DNA of 64,000 nt from Fratercula arctica. Taxonomy: Eukaryota > Chordata > Aves > Charadriiformes > Alcidae. Below are positions 11,901-26,900 of the stretch, piece by piece; position 1 is the stretch's first letter; every line of letters begins with the position of its first letter. The position numbers and the translations under genes are program-made. Under the pieces are notes generated by a model. The model saw nothing but the letters and a program-made list of their open reading frames with translations. It was not told the DNA's origin and made no database searches. The stretch lies in assembly GCA_947846985.1 (NCBI GenBank), contig CANTUZ010000004.1:49205672-49269671 (forward strand). The letters are read 5' to 3'.

Positions 11901-14900
11901 AAAAGAAATCTCTCTAGACCCTTGCCATACAAAGCAAACAAGAAAGGCCCAGAGTAGCTTGAAAGGAAACTAATGTCTGTACTCTTTACTAAACCTCCAG
12001 TTCAGAAACCCATAATACATCACCTTCCAAATATAAAAAGCAATAAAAAGGTTGGTTTTGTTTTACTAACAAAACTAGACCATTTGCTACAGTAGTCAAG
12101 GGAAAAAATAAGTCACTTATGCACATGAAAACCTGGTGTATAATGGGAGCAGCAGTTCTCATGCGTCTTCCCCATGCCCCCATCATACACTGAGTCCACC
12201 CACTTTTCCCACTCAGTTTTGAATGGGGGTGGAAGATACAGCTGCTCTGAAGAGATGCAGCTGCAGCAGCTGGCACAAAGCGAGGAGCAGAGGAAGCCTG
12301 AAACCACCAGAAGCCCCAAGTCCACCCTACTGCTTCTCAGCACTACTCATCATGACAGGATGAGCTGCTCCCTGAAGCCACAGGCTTAAGAAGAGAGGGA
12401 ATTCATCAGACTAATGAGACTAGTTCTCTGGCTTGCTTCTGCCCCATCCTGAGACTTTTGCCTATGACTGCACAACACAAGAGACGCTGCTTAAGAGATG
12501 CCAGCACACAGGGTTTCTTGACTGTTAAAGTCTCTACCAAGGATACGAAAGATGTGAGTCCTCATGATGAGGAGACCCCGGAATATCAGCAACCAATCCA
12601 ATCGTTACACGCTGAAGAGGCAAGGAGCAACACATGGCTTCTTCTATTGCTTCCCTGTACCTAGCCAGTCGATGGAGAGGGAGCAAGTTAGATGGGCAGC
12701 ATTTCCCTTTGAGGGCTACACAGGTCCTCATTTCACTTCCTGGACTAATGCTTCTTATAGATTAGTCAGACTGGCTCAAAACCAAATGCCTTTACTGTTG
12801 GTAACTTATGCCACTGCAAAGTTTTAGATCAGAAGCACCACATACCAGCATGATGTGTTTGTGTCTCAGACACTTACCTATCCCTAAGAGGTTACAGTTT
12901 AGACTCAGCAATAATGAAGTCCAACCATGCTACAAATTCATTACATTGAAGACACTGCATTTAGTGAAGCTAAGAGGGAGACTTAAGGAAGGACTTTAAA
13001 TTATAAGAACAAACTGTCCCAAGAGACTAGTCTTCAACACCTCATCGCATCATGTTGAAAACTGCCTTCTGAACATACCACCACCTGACTGACATCACAT
13101 CTGACCACAAATAGATGTGAACAGTGTCTGTAAACTGAATTTTCCATTCATGCATCTAGTTACTTGCATTAATATTATTACCTGTGACAATTCCAAGTTG
13201 GAGACGTACAGTGTTTACTGCAAATAACTAGAAATCTCAGCTGGTTCTACAGATTAAAGATATCCCACCATAGTCCTAATCCCTGCATTTTTACTATGCA
13301 TAAAGTGAAAAATAGTAAGAAAAAGGCGGTGCTTATGTAAGAAACTATTAACCTTTCTGCAGAGTAAAGCTCTTGACATTTGGCTCTGACTTGTCTGTCT
13401 GGAATAGCATTGAGCATTTTGTGAACACTTCAGTGTTCACAGATAACCTTAGCTTTAAGAAGCTTGCAGCTGAGAAGAAATACTGCTTCATCGGTATGAA
13501 GTAGTGCTGACAGGAGGAAAACAATATAGTATTCTTCATAATGTTATATGCATGAAGCTTGCTAATACACTCTAAAAGCCAAAAAACAAAATTAAACGGG
13601 AAAGAATTTTTCTCCCTGCTCAAATGAGAAATCAAAGCTGTAGAAATACATTAAGTTTTTAAACTCAAGTCTCTAAGAAATACTGCAGGTCAAAAACCAT
13701 TGCAGATTTTTAAACTATGCATTTGAAACAAACCAAAAGAAAAGTTGGTTTTTTTTTCCTTGCATCAAGCTACAAACCAAATAGTTAACAAACATTTCTA
13801 TTTATGTATTTCGTGGGAACAAAGTCAAATCCCTAGAAAATTCCTGACACCTTCATGGGCAACATCTAATCTCTGATCAAATTCACTTTAAGAACCAAAC
13901 ATGCTGTTTGCTTTTTGTAGCTCTGCAGTTATCACTAATTTTCCTGGAAATTTGGCATGTATATTTATATTAAAAGACACAATGGTTATTTCATCACCTA
14001 TAACTAGGAAGCAGAAAAAGCACAGAATACTGGATATGAATGAGAAAGGCCAAACTACCTCTACCATTTTGCCATGTAATAGGACACTTAACTATAATAA
14101 CCATTGCTTACAGAGGTAAAATTACTGCTGCAGTTCTCGTAGTCAAATAAAGTAAATCCTATTTGCAAAGCCAAAGACCTAGTTAAAAATCAATACAAGC
14201 TGACATGCAGCAATATGGCTATGACTTGAAATGTAAATTGTTCAGTACTTTGTCTCTGCTGTGTCTTCAAAGGTTATTTTAATTTTTTAGATGTAGGTGC
14301 CCAGGAAGAGAAGTAAACTGACATCAACTCATTTCACATCAGATGTTAAATAGCATCATGAAGTAATAGGCTTTCATCTTCCACTACCCAGACTGTTCTA
14401 GATTTAAGCATCCAGCTTTCTGGTGTAGTCTACCATGAAAGTTCATCAATTTATTGGCCTAGATCTTTATGCTTATGTTCTAAGTTGTGCCACAGTACCC
14501 TTCTAAGTTTTGTTTATGACTTGTAAGAACTTGTGATTTAATTTGGCTTTTTATTTAGTGCTATTAATTGAAAAAATACTATGGCTTAATGAAATAGACA
14601 TATGTCAGTGAAATGCTAAATTTGTCTAATTATACTCACATATGCAAGAATAACTGACAAGCCAGTGGAATAGTTAAAAGTCTACAAATGAGAAAAACAA
14701 AATGCAGAAAGACTTGGGGGGGCAGGGAGGAACTGGGAGTCCAGTTCTCTGCCTGAGCACCACTGCAGTCCACACACATTTGTCACCTGCACTGATGGGG
14801 AGATTTTGGGAACAGACTCATGCTCTGCAGTCTTCAGATCTGTGCAGCAGCTTACTTGTTTAGCTAGGAAACTTTGTAAGACCCAATTAAAATCATTGCT

Positions 14901-17900
14901 ATCACGTCAAATTCCAAATGGTGACACATGAAGTCAGACAGGGAAGGCTGATCCCAAATACAGCAGGGATTACAACTACCAGGGATTAAGTTCAACCTGA
15001 ACCCCTGCTTCCCCCTTGCCGCAAAGTCAGACAAAAATGATTCGTGATAGGCACTCCACAAATTAAATCAAATTTCACATTCAAACTAAATATACTGTCC
15101 ACATGTATTCCTTGTAGGTGTTTGCAAAGATCATCTAAACAACTGAGGAGAAAATCCACAGGCCCCCTCAGAGCTATTAGCTCACCTCCCCCCACATGCT
15201 TAGTGTGCACACATGCTCAATTAAATCCAACATCAAGTGACATAAACTAAGGAATTTAAGCAGATTACAGAATAGGTGGTCAGTCTAAAGGTGTTTATCT
15301 CTAAACTGAACCTAAGCAGACAAACACTACTGCTGTTTATTCTTCATTGCTTTCTAAATTAAATTTTGGTGGGATAAGGGCAGTTTAGTGCAGGAAACTC
15401 AGGTGCTGGGGTTTAGCGGTTTCCCCAAGCCCAGGACCATTCATCACTGGGCTTAACTTGTTTGTTTGTTTTTAAAAGACAAATTGGAAGCTAAGTGAGT
15501 TAATGCAGCATTTAATGTAAAACAGGCAAGAATATGATTCAACAGCAATACTAACATGAAGCAGGTGAACATATATGGCAATTTTCCCCTTATATAAAAC
15601 CCAGGCCAACATTAAACTGCATTTTAAATAGTTTATAGTATGGAATTTTAATTAAGAAGTTGGCATCTTACATTTTCTAATTTGGTGATTTTGTGAACTG
15701 CAACTTTTTACCTTTCCCATTTCAGCAAGTATAAATCATGCAATCTTTTATTATGAGAGTATGTGGAATTACATTCTACAAACATCAGGCCTAACTATTT
15801 CACCTGCGTGTAATTAGCTAAAAAAGTTTCAGCTATTCTTAGTACTAGTCTAGCAAGCATAAATACCTACAGATGCTATGAATTATTCCATTAACTATAC
15901 CAGAAGAGGCTCACACAGTGAATTTAACTGTTCTGAACTGTCTGATAATCAATATAGTGTCGAAGTGGAACACAATGACATTTGCTTTGTTGAGCTGAAT
16001 AACACAGCACAAGACTTTGGCCGGGGAGAAAGAAGATTAAACCAAGACAACTACTAGATAGAGCAGCAGTGTTCACCTGAAATGCACCAACGCATTAGAA
16101 GAGAGGTTTCCTCAAAGGGAAAGAAGCACCACAGCGAAAAGACTCAAAAAGGCATCAAAATAGCAAGAACAGTGGCTGGTGAGACAGGTTCTAGCTCTGT
16201 TCTTGCTTAGGCAGCAGCTGCAGTCTGGAGTCTTATGCAGGAGCAACACAATCGCTCTGTCTTAAGGGAAACAGCTGTCTTTTCAACTATCTAGTTATTT
16301 TTCTACTCCCTGCTTGATCCTAAGCACATCTCTAATATAGATAGTGGATTTATCCACCCTATGGATAAGCTGAAGAGCTGGACAATGTGGAATTGGGCTT
16401 CTATTGTGCTTGAGCTGCACAAGGTCCAGAGCCTTCAATCTGGCAAATTCACATCACCCAACTGCGTTAGTGAGTGATGGTGTGACGAACAAACAGCTGC
16501 GCCATTTGTGTTCATGCAGGGATGATGAACACATCTGGTTTTGTAGTAGAAGGGCACAAAGGGAAACAGTGTAAGTACGTGCTCTCTCCCAACAGAAATG
16601 ATTCATGTTTTGCCAGAGTTGTTCCATCTTTTCCGATTCAAGAACTTTTACCTTTCCTTTTAGAAAAGAAACACAGGTCCTGGAAACCAGAAACAGCTTA
16701 AAGTGCATATTACCAGCTGAATATAAAAAATGACTTTATAGAGACTTAGTTTAGCTAATATCTAATTCATACAGATTTTAGAAAGATGCATCTAGTTTTC
16801 TGCATTTTAAAACAGGAAATAAGGAAGCACACTTACATCAGTAACATGAGCTACATGCACATCCCTTCACACAAACACATACTAACTACTTCACAGCTGC
16901 TCAGAACATTGATATCCCTGAACAGTACAAGGAAACTGCTTAACAAGATTATGACTGCTTGCAGTATCATCTCTCAATATATTTGGGGATTCAGGATCCA
17001 AAAAACAAAGACCACCCTGGGTAGCCAAAATGCATTATTCCTGCTAATGTATTGTTCCTCTGACAGACAAATTAAGACTTACTATCATCAGCTCTGAAAC
17101 ACCATTAACAGAAAAGTTACCTCCAAATTAGATTTCTAACTAGATGCATTCAAACAATAACAGAAAAAGCTGTAGCTGTGCTTCTACAGAACTCCTAATA
17201 GTCACATTTTGAAGTTCACTTTACTATGCCAAACTCTGTTCTCAAGTAACAGGGTTTAAGTTGACCGATTATGCACTAGTGTAACACAGGACAGGATTTG
17301 ACCCTTGAGGTTTCAAAACATGACCATATTGGCTTCATTTCCTGCCATTTATGTGTCATCTATTTTTATAGAGAACTTCTATTCCTGAGCAGTTTAGCCA
17401 AGGTCTTATTCCTTCATGACTTTGCTATGAGCTGCAAACAATTACTTTCACAACTGAATCACATATGCACTGATTTTTGCAGAGTACACCCATGTACCAA
17501 CTTCTCTTAAAATTCTACTGTTTTTTTTTTTTTATATTTATCCTCAGGTCAAATATTAAGTTGATATGATGGGTCAAATTTATAAGAAATTAGAGAAGTA
17601 AACTCCAAGTCCTGATTTTGAGGCTGCCCTCATTAGTTACTGACAGACATCAGCCTCACCTATATTATTGGGTTATGCTGGCACTCCATCATAACTAGCA
17701 TTTTAAGAGATTCTATAATTGGGCCATAAAGTTCACTTCTGCCAGGGAGGGGGGACGGGAGAGAAAGGGAAACACGACCTCAGCTTGGGAACAGTTCCCC
17801 CCTTCTTCAGACCAATTTTCCACTACAGAAATACTTGTCCAAAACAAAGCCTTAAGATCTTGTTACACAAGTGCACATAGGCACACATGAGTATATGCAT

Positions 17901-20900
17901 AGGCAGATGAAGTACAAGTGCTGTTACGAATCTTTTGCTCAACTCAATGCAAAAACCATAATTTAACAGTAAATTCTTGCAGGAGCATTAATTCAAACTG
18001 TAGGTGGACTCTCGCCACTAATTATTTCCAGAGACAAGTTGAACACAACACATTTGTTTAGCAAGAACCGAATTAGCACTGCTCACCTTCAATCTCAAAT
18101 ACATGTACCACATTTTTCTAGCTTAGTATCTGATTTTGGATCATTTTGAACATTTCTGAAATTAAGGGGCTCAGGAAGTGCTCTTGACATCAAGTGGCAA
18201 GCCTGCTATGGATTTTGTAATACTGAGTCAACTTATGCTAAAACTTACGTTTAGTAGATATGATTTGAACAAATTTGTTTATTGGTTCAAATACCAAAGC
18301 TGACAACACTTCAGCAGTTGATACTCAATATGGTTTGTTTTTTTTTTTTTTAAAAAACGGTTAAGTCAGGAAACCACATATGTGGTCCTTTATCCTTCAG
18401 CTAGACTGAAAACCAGCAATACATGTTGTAAATACATCACACCAAGTCAGAAGAGAAGAAAACTATAAGCAACTTCTGTGTAAGACAGTCAACATTGAAA
18501 ATTCTAATGCATTGCAGTAACACTAAAACTGAGCTCAAGTTCTCACTGTATGGACAACTTCAGTTTTCCTCTATTTTGTACTAAAATCAGAGTTCGCATG
18601 AAAAGGCTATAACATTCAAAAAGGTATACATTTAAGTATTACACACGCTTTGTTTTAAAGACTCAAATTTATTTATACTACCACAACTTCCAAGCTTCCT
18701 AGCATACCATAAACACCTTTTAAGTTTTAGTCACATGGTTACTACTATAATGAAAGCTGAAATCAGGAAACTCATCAGAAGTCTCATTTATTTAAAATTC
18801 AGTTTCTGGTAATACTTAAGTTTTATTGCAGAAGCATGTGTCATCGTCAGCATATAAAGAACTGAGTACTTTCAAGTATATGAACAGATCAGCTATTTGA
18901 TTATCTGCAGGCTAACCTTAACACCAAAGCATCACCTCCCAGATCACTTATGCAGAGAACATCTGCTTAAAACTGTACTCCATTAAAAGTTGTGTCTAAC
19001 AGCAACTTAAAAAAACCACAAACTTCTCTTCAGTTTGTATATACTTGAAAAAGAACATGTAAACAAGTCAATATTTCCCAGCCTAATGGAAGAACAAATT
19101 GACATCACTAATTGATATAGATAAATTCAAATCACTTCATTTTCACATGCTTGAGACATCTGTTTTGCTTTTATCACACCTATGTAGTCATATACATACA
19201 CGCAGCAGGAACTGATCTATGCAATGCAAGACTAACAAAAGACAAAGTGACAGTTAAACTTAAGCCTTCCCAAAGTGGTTTTAATAAACCTCTCTGTAGA
19301 GGAAAAACCTCAGGTGAATCAACTTGGTTTAGGTCTCTTTCAGAAGACAAATGCATCAAGTCAGAAAGTGACTGCCAAAGAGCAAGGGAAGTTTCACAAC
19401 AGGTAATATTCAGAGTATGGAAGACCAAAGCCTAGTTTCAGAATGGAAAGTGTTCTTCCAATCTGGTACTATAACAATGCACTAATCTATTAATTTGGTT
19501 ACCATGTTATTAAAAGAACAGTGACTATTAAAGAGAACCCCCTCTCCCAAAATTACCTTAAGTGAAAGAGGAAACTAATTTTCTAATGAATTTTAACATT
19601 TTAAATTGGGATTTCATTTTTTGCCATGAGACCTGGAAAAAATTTTCCATATCAATGATTAAACACTACTCAACTCTTCTGCTAGACACCATCTCTTGCA
19701 ATTTAGAGCAAGGAAAAAAACCTAATCCCCTGCCACCTGCCAAAACCCAGATAGGTAAAACCTGAGAAAAGCGCTCTCATCTCTCTTTAAACCCTCTGGT
19801 GCAGCTTAGGCACATTAACTGTAAGTACCCTGTATATAACACTGAACCATAGCTCTTAACTCAATATTGTATTGTATTCCAGACAACATCACCAATAATC
19901 TTAGCATAATCCAATTTTATGACAAGCTAAGTAATAATTACAAAAGAAAATACCCACAGCTGGCTGAAACCTGGCTTGTGAGTTAATAGATGGCCTCTTT
20001 TCTCATAATGTCAAATGCAGCTGGTCTGGTCCTCATTAGCTCTTTCAACAAGAAATACTTACTTGTACATACAGAACTTGCTAGAAAGGAAAAGTAAACC
20101 TGCAGCAGATATTAAGCTGCCTCCTCCTCTTATTAGCACATTACTTACAGAAAAGTACCATAAACATACAAAGCTAGTTTCAGGTCTGACAGAGCACCAC
20201 AGTGCTGACCAGCTCTGAGAAGCTCCAGCTACTCGCAATACATTTGTTACAGAAGACCATTTACAAAAGAGGGGAGAAAAAAACCCCCAGCTCTATCCTT
20301 AATGAGATTTCCTTTCCCTCAGTATCCTCAAGGCTTACACTCCCTCGCTTGCCAGAGCACAGGGAACCTCCATCACAAGGGCTCACTTCATTACATGCCA
20401 CTTCAGGCCTAATTTCACATTGTGACCCACTCTGCTGATGCAAAGAAAGCAAAACGCCAGATGCTCTCTGCTCCTGCTACCTCAGTAGTGTTTCATTCAC
20501 TACTCCAAAAAACTTCCAGGCATCCATTCAAAATCAAGTACGCCCAGGCCGGTCTGTCCTGTCACAGGACAAAGTGCTGGCTTGTCTTCAGCTCACTTTT
20601 GATGCTTGCCTATCATATCCCAGCCCAGCCTACTCCTATCTTCTTTCCTTCTTCCCAAGCCTGCTGGAATTTGAACTTTAAATGGACGCCCTCCATGGCA
20701 ACAATAGATAAAAAAGGAGCCTTTGATTGTTCATGCGTTTCGGAAAAGAAAGGAGGAGATTCATCCTGACTGCGACCTAGCAGGAACTCATCAAGCACAG
20801 CTCCCCTTCCATTGCAATGGGATGCCTTAGCCTGTGGCTACTCATTCAAGCTCCCGGCGTCTATGTTTCCATTCAAAGAGGATGAATTCTTCAGGTTTCC

Positions 20901-23888
20901 CCCCCTTAAGGAATTAAATGTTGATCCTATGAATGGAGGATAACACCAAGCTTGGAAAGCAGCCAAAAGGTTCTGTAACACTCAGCAGTTTGGAGTTAAT
21001 TCAATACTTATTGATATCTAGCACGATTTATAGCTGCATTATAAGAAAAAAAATCAGAGCCATATTTAGACCTTGGTAATACACTATTTTTAGCACCATC
21101 TGTTTTTCTAGTTTGTTCCCTTGCTTAGGCAAGAACATACTTTTACCCAGTTCTCTCTTTGCCCATTTAAAAGAATTCACAGAGCCTAAACCAAAGCAGA
21201 AGTAAGGACTGTGTTGAATATTTATCATGCAGCAATCCTCCTAATCATGTTTTGGAAATCAAAATTGCTAGCTAAGAACAGTCTTGGGCTGATGCAACAG
21301 TGTACGTTGCCTTCAGTTACAAAATTGAGCAGATTTTTTTAATGCAAGGGGCAATGCGTTTCCCACAAAGGTTACTATCTGGAAAGAAACAACTGATCGT
21401 TAACTGCATTAAGCCATCTGAAAAGTGTTCACGCTCCTGGCAGTGCTTTTCTGGGCAATAGTTGCCAAGTTTCACCCTCATTAAACACATAGGTATTTTG
21501 TCACAAGTACATTCTGCCAGGCTACTGTTAAGAAGGGGAGACATGAAGCATAAGCAGCTGCTGCAGGCACCTTGCCTCTATGCGATGAGGTGTTTCAAGT
21601 AGCAGCTGCCACCCGCTCAAAAGCTCCCCCAAACCTCAAATTACCTCTTCAGGCTTACATTTATATTCTGCTTTTAGTATGGGACATGACACTGGTGGCC
21701 TCCATAGCATGACAAGAGGGACAGAGCGAAGGGGTTGCCAGTTCCTTGGATTCTGAGTCAAGTAAGGCTTTGTGTACTTGCACACTGATTGAGTTCTCAG
21801 AAATGCATTTGATAGCAAGAAGATATTCATTATAATCTCCTGACTCAAAAAAGTTTCCTTTTTACCCAAAATAGTAGCACAAATATTTGAAAGCATTACT
21901 GTTAATCGTGTCAGATTAAGAAATCTAAGGCAGAAGACTTATCTACAATATGAGCTCATGGAGTTCTTACCCTTTGCAAAGGGCAGTAGCAGTAAGGGTT
22001 GCAAGCTGGTTTACTAAGGCTTGCAGCACAAGTTGAGCATTCCTGGGAAGTAGAAAACATGCAGCAAAAACCAGGAATAAGTCCCAGCATATAGCACATA
22101 GTTCACAATTAAATTCTACATATGCATAACAGACAAACATGCAGCCATTATAATGAGTTCCAATAAAGAGTCCTGAGGACTTTGAAATTTTCAAGCAATC
22201 AATATTATTGATTAATGTAACATTTGCTTGGCACTGGCATTGCGTGACAATAATTTTAGAGTGTGAAGGAACTAGCAGCCTTTGGGATGCTTCCTTTCAC
22301 TCTCCCACTTTTTCCAGTGGAAAAAAACAGGGCACAGCACTTTTAACAGCAAGCTCAATGAACTGCCAGGTCGATGGAAGGGCTTCTTGGCTGCGTGATA
22401 CAGAGTCAGGCCATTCCCAGGATCAGAGCCAGGATGCTGAAGTCTGGTCCTGGTGAGAACCATCTCCCTACGCCGTAGCAGCAACCACTGTGCCCCATCT
22501 GCCAAAGCTCAATGGCTGCTACCAACTGATGTGCCAAGTGGTCTGTCCCTCTCAAGGGGAAAAAAGCTCCAGATCTGTGCTACTTTGACAGGACACATTT
22601 CAAAGGACAGTCTGCCTCAACTGAGAGGAGTTCAGCAAAAAATGTTCAAAGGAGAGAATCAAAGTCTGCATTACTTTCAGCAGCCATATAAAGCACATGG
22701 ACAAAAGCCAACATATACAGTAACTGTCGCAGTAAATTTAAGAGCTATTGCCAAGTATGTTTAAGAGTAAAAAACTAAGCTTGCAACTCATAGTTCAGTT
22801 CCCTAAGGCTGTTGCATAACCTTCAAATACATTACAACTTAAGAACAAATTAATACTGGTGATTAACCAGGAATGTAATTGGAGGACCTGGAAGTCTTCA
22901 AATTGCAGTTCGGTGCAAGCATTGTACCAAAGCATCTAACTTTCATGTGGGCGAGGATGTTCACTTGTGTGCTCAGCATCAGTCTTAAATATAACCATAC
23001 ACTTTTACACAGATTTGGAAGGTGTAGCGTACCTTACTCCCTTTACAAAGTTTACACCTTACTAGGTAGCACATAAGCTTATTGAGTATGATTCTGCATT
23101 AAGACAGGGCTAGAGGGACACATGAATTACAGTCTCAGAACACAACTGGAGAAGATGATGGCAAAAAGAGCCAGGATAAGGTTTGCTAGGATCTGCCCAT
23201 CCACCCTTCCCTTACACACCAGATGGCAATGGAAAGATGACAGTTATCTGTCCTTAAAAATCAGTGATCACAAAGAAAGGACTCTGATTAACTCTGAAGC
23301 CCATACCCTTTTGCGAGATGGCTGGATGCCAGCAAAGGGAACTGTTGCAAGTCAGAAGAGTCTGTACAAACTCCATTTATACTCAAATCCATACAGTAAT
23401 CTCTCCCTTCCACCCCAGTGCCTGGTAGTGGTCTAAGCAATCGTGATCCACAACTCCAATGCCGAACCCTTTTCTCACCCCATATTCTTACATAATGAGC
23501 CTATGTTAGAGTGATCTACACCTGGTTATAGCTGTATCAAATCACACACTGGCAAAAATCAGAAACCATTAGGAGATTTGCAGTTTATCCTAGTTAAGGG
23601 TAAGATGATGATAATAATCATAATCTGTAAGTGAAGTTTACCTTCAACCCTTCATTTTAAAAATAATGCTCAAAAAGCATCAAGGTAGTTTTAGCTAAGA
23701 ATGTGATTTTAAAAAAAAGAGTCATACAATAGAAGTGGTTTTTAACCTTAATAAGCTTGTTACCACTACTTAGCATTTTGAACAATGTTACTTAAGTCCT
23801 CATGATGATCACCATTCAACAACATGCTTCCACATCAAGGCCTCCAAAAGCAGAGTACAGGGGAAAGGTACAGAAAAGCCTATTTATT

Positions 23889-23921
<33 letters not shown>

Positions 23922-26900
23922 AATATATATATGCTCTTTAAACAGCTACAAACAAATGACTGTCTTGAAGCTAGTTAGACTACTTACATTAACTTGTTCA
24001 AGTGTTAACTCCTAATTTGGAGTGGAATCACCCTTGATAAAATGCTTGTGCAAGGAGCATGACATGTACACAAACTTCTTTGACCATTTCCAATAGTTCA
24101 CTGTTTTCTCCAATTGCTGCATTTTCACAAGAACACACTGGCTTATGTCCACTACAAATGTTTGGAGGCCATTTGAACAAGTTTGTATCATACTTTACTC
24201 AAGCTAAAGGTGGGATTCAAAGTCTTTAGTTGTTAAGAAATGGTTGCATACCTCAGTTATTGCAAGTATGTATTTACATACGGATTCCTCCTACCCCCCC
24301 TTAAACAGTCAAGAGTATGACATTCTTACTGGACCTAAACATACCCTAAAGTTTAACCAAATTGTTTTTGAATCAAACTGCATCACTACAAGATGCAACA
24401 AAAGCATTACACTCGACATCCAGGTACCCCGATGGCTCGAGGATTTCATTTACCTTAAAACAACTGAATTCTTTCCGCTGTCCACTCTTCCAGGGAGAGG
24501 ACACCTCCTGCAGAGCTCAAACACCACAGTGAAGAGGTATGCTAGCCTGAGTATGGAACAATTTTTTTTCCAGGGATAAGGTAGCAACCAAATAGTTTGG
24601 ATCTCAATGAAGAATTTAATGGCTCCTCAACAGAGTGGGATCAATTGAGTTCTTTCCACTATACTCAAGCCACTTAAGAGAATTAACTACCTAGAGCCTA
24701 TGCTTTCTGCCATTAAAGCAGCTTGGGCTCAGTAACAGAGGGGACAGAAAATTCTTACTTCTTCACAGGGTTATTTGAACTCCCCAGGAGGTGTGTCCTC
24801 TCCCTAGGACCGGGTACAGCAAAAGGAATTCAGTTGTTTTAGAATACAAATAGTAGAAGATAGTATTTTTCAACATAGAGTGTATATATATATATTTTAG
24901 TTATAAATTTAAGGTGAGTCTAGAAGTTAAACACACTCCACTGCAGAGTTAAGAATTTCTGTATCATATTAAGTCCCATTAAACCATTCCTACTCACCTG
25001 ACTTAGTACACAAGTACAAAGTACTTAAATTTAACAAGCTTAAGAGCCATTTACCAACCCAAATGCACGCCTGCATGCCCTGAAAACACACCTTCCTGTA
25101 CCAACTACATGAGCTTTACAAGATTAAAAAAAAAAAACAACAAGTTTTTTTTTTGCTCTGGGACATGCAAATTTAACAAGCCTTGGAAATTCAGCTTAAA
25201 ATGACTTCTGGTTCTATAGTAACATGTGTCCAAGTTACAAGGGCTACCCTACCCAAATAGTATTTTTAAATCATTAACACAATGAACACTATGCATTGAG
25301 CACTTACAGCAGTATATTATCACTTTGAAATCTTGAAGTCCGCCTTTTGATTCAGATAAGTATCCTTAGAACAAGTACAGCAAATAACATTCTCAAAAAA
25401 ACCTGCTTAGGCAAGCTATTATGCAAAAGTAAACTCTAATGAAAACCTGAAAGGAGGGAAGAAAAAACCTACACACTAAGTTTGCATTTTAAAGATTTAG
25501 AGCACATCAGGAGTCTCAGCCTCTGGATTAATTTTATTACTATGCACTAATGAAGAATTCCCAGTGAGGCTCTGTGTTGACTACGCTTCAAGCACATCCG
25601 ATTTCTGCCACTCTAAGCACACACTGTCGCAGTTACAAGTAACCTTGAAATTCTACAAAATAGGATGTGACAGTTAAGCCACAAGGCACCTGTCATATGC
25701 ATTACGAGATCTTATTTAAGATCTTTCACACTACTTGTACATCATAACACTACTTCATATCACTTATTTTTAACCTATTTCAATCTAAATATCCTTAAAA
25801 TGTGCATCTTTTTAAAAGGGCAAGTTTTAACATCCTAGCTGAAGTTGCCCAGCATTAGCTGAAGTTCAGAAAAGTTTTACTCTCGTTAAACAATACACAC
25901 CACAATATTTCTGTTTGACTACTGCAAAGATCACAAAGTTCTCCTGCTTCTTACTGTTAAGGTGCGTTCATCTAGAAGACAGCCAAAGTGCATACTGATC
26001 AGATTAAAACAGAACTGAAAGCTGAAATAGTTAAAATATAACTAGATGAAGGGGGGGGGGGGAAGAGCAGCTTCATACAGTATCAACAACCTAGCCTGAA
26101 GAATACCTGGAATCTGCAAAACCCTTTCCCAGAAGGACAGTACCTCTGCAGGGCTTAACTTGCTCAACCCTGGTCTTAAAGGCTCTTTATTATATTCTGT
26201 GTTCATGAAATATGTAAGTGGCCCAAGCAATCATATATGGAGTTTTTGAGTTGTGGCAAACTAGTCTACCTCTAGCATGAGAAAAGGGACCTTGCAGGCT
26301 GTATGCCTTTTAGTTTTATTGTTCAGGCTGGGCTGAGGCAAGGCAGTTTCTTTAGCAGGTCAGAAGCTAGAAACAAACATTAATGAGTGTGGTATTGGAG
26401 CTTCCTGCTACATATATCCTTCCTGGGTAAGGACAAGGTGGATGGAGAAGAGACTCACACCCACAACCCGCAGCAGATACCAATGACTTCAGTGATAGAC
26501 CATCCAGAAGAGGGAACACGCTACGCTGAGCCAGGCCCCAGTACTGATGCAGACCTGGTTATCTACTGAAGTGCAAGATCTACCATTCTTCCTTCCTCTT
26601 ACACTGACATGTACAGCGTGTTCTTTTCCTACTGAATCATGTCCTTCAGGAAATAAAAGAAAATCTAATCCTTTTTACTCATGAAGGCAGTTAAAAAGGC
26701 AATTACACACAAAAAATTCCACATGTAAAATCTCAGCACTCTGATCTTTCTCACCAAGGCAAACAATGTAATGATACCTGGCGCGCTAGGGTACTGCAAA
26801 TATTGAAAGAAGTTAAAAATTTTCAACAGGCCTCTGAAACATAACCCAACATTTTATCCCATTGAATCATGAAAACAAACAGACCCACTTTTATGCTAGA

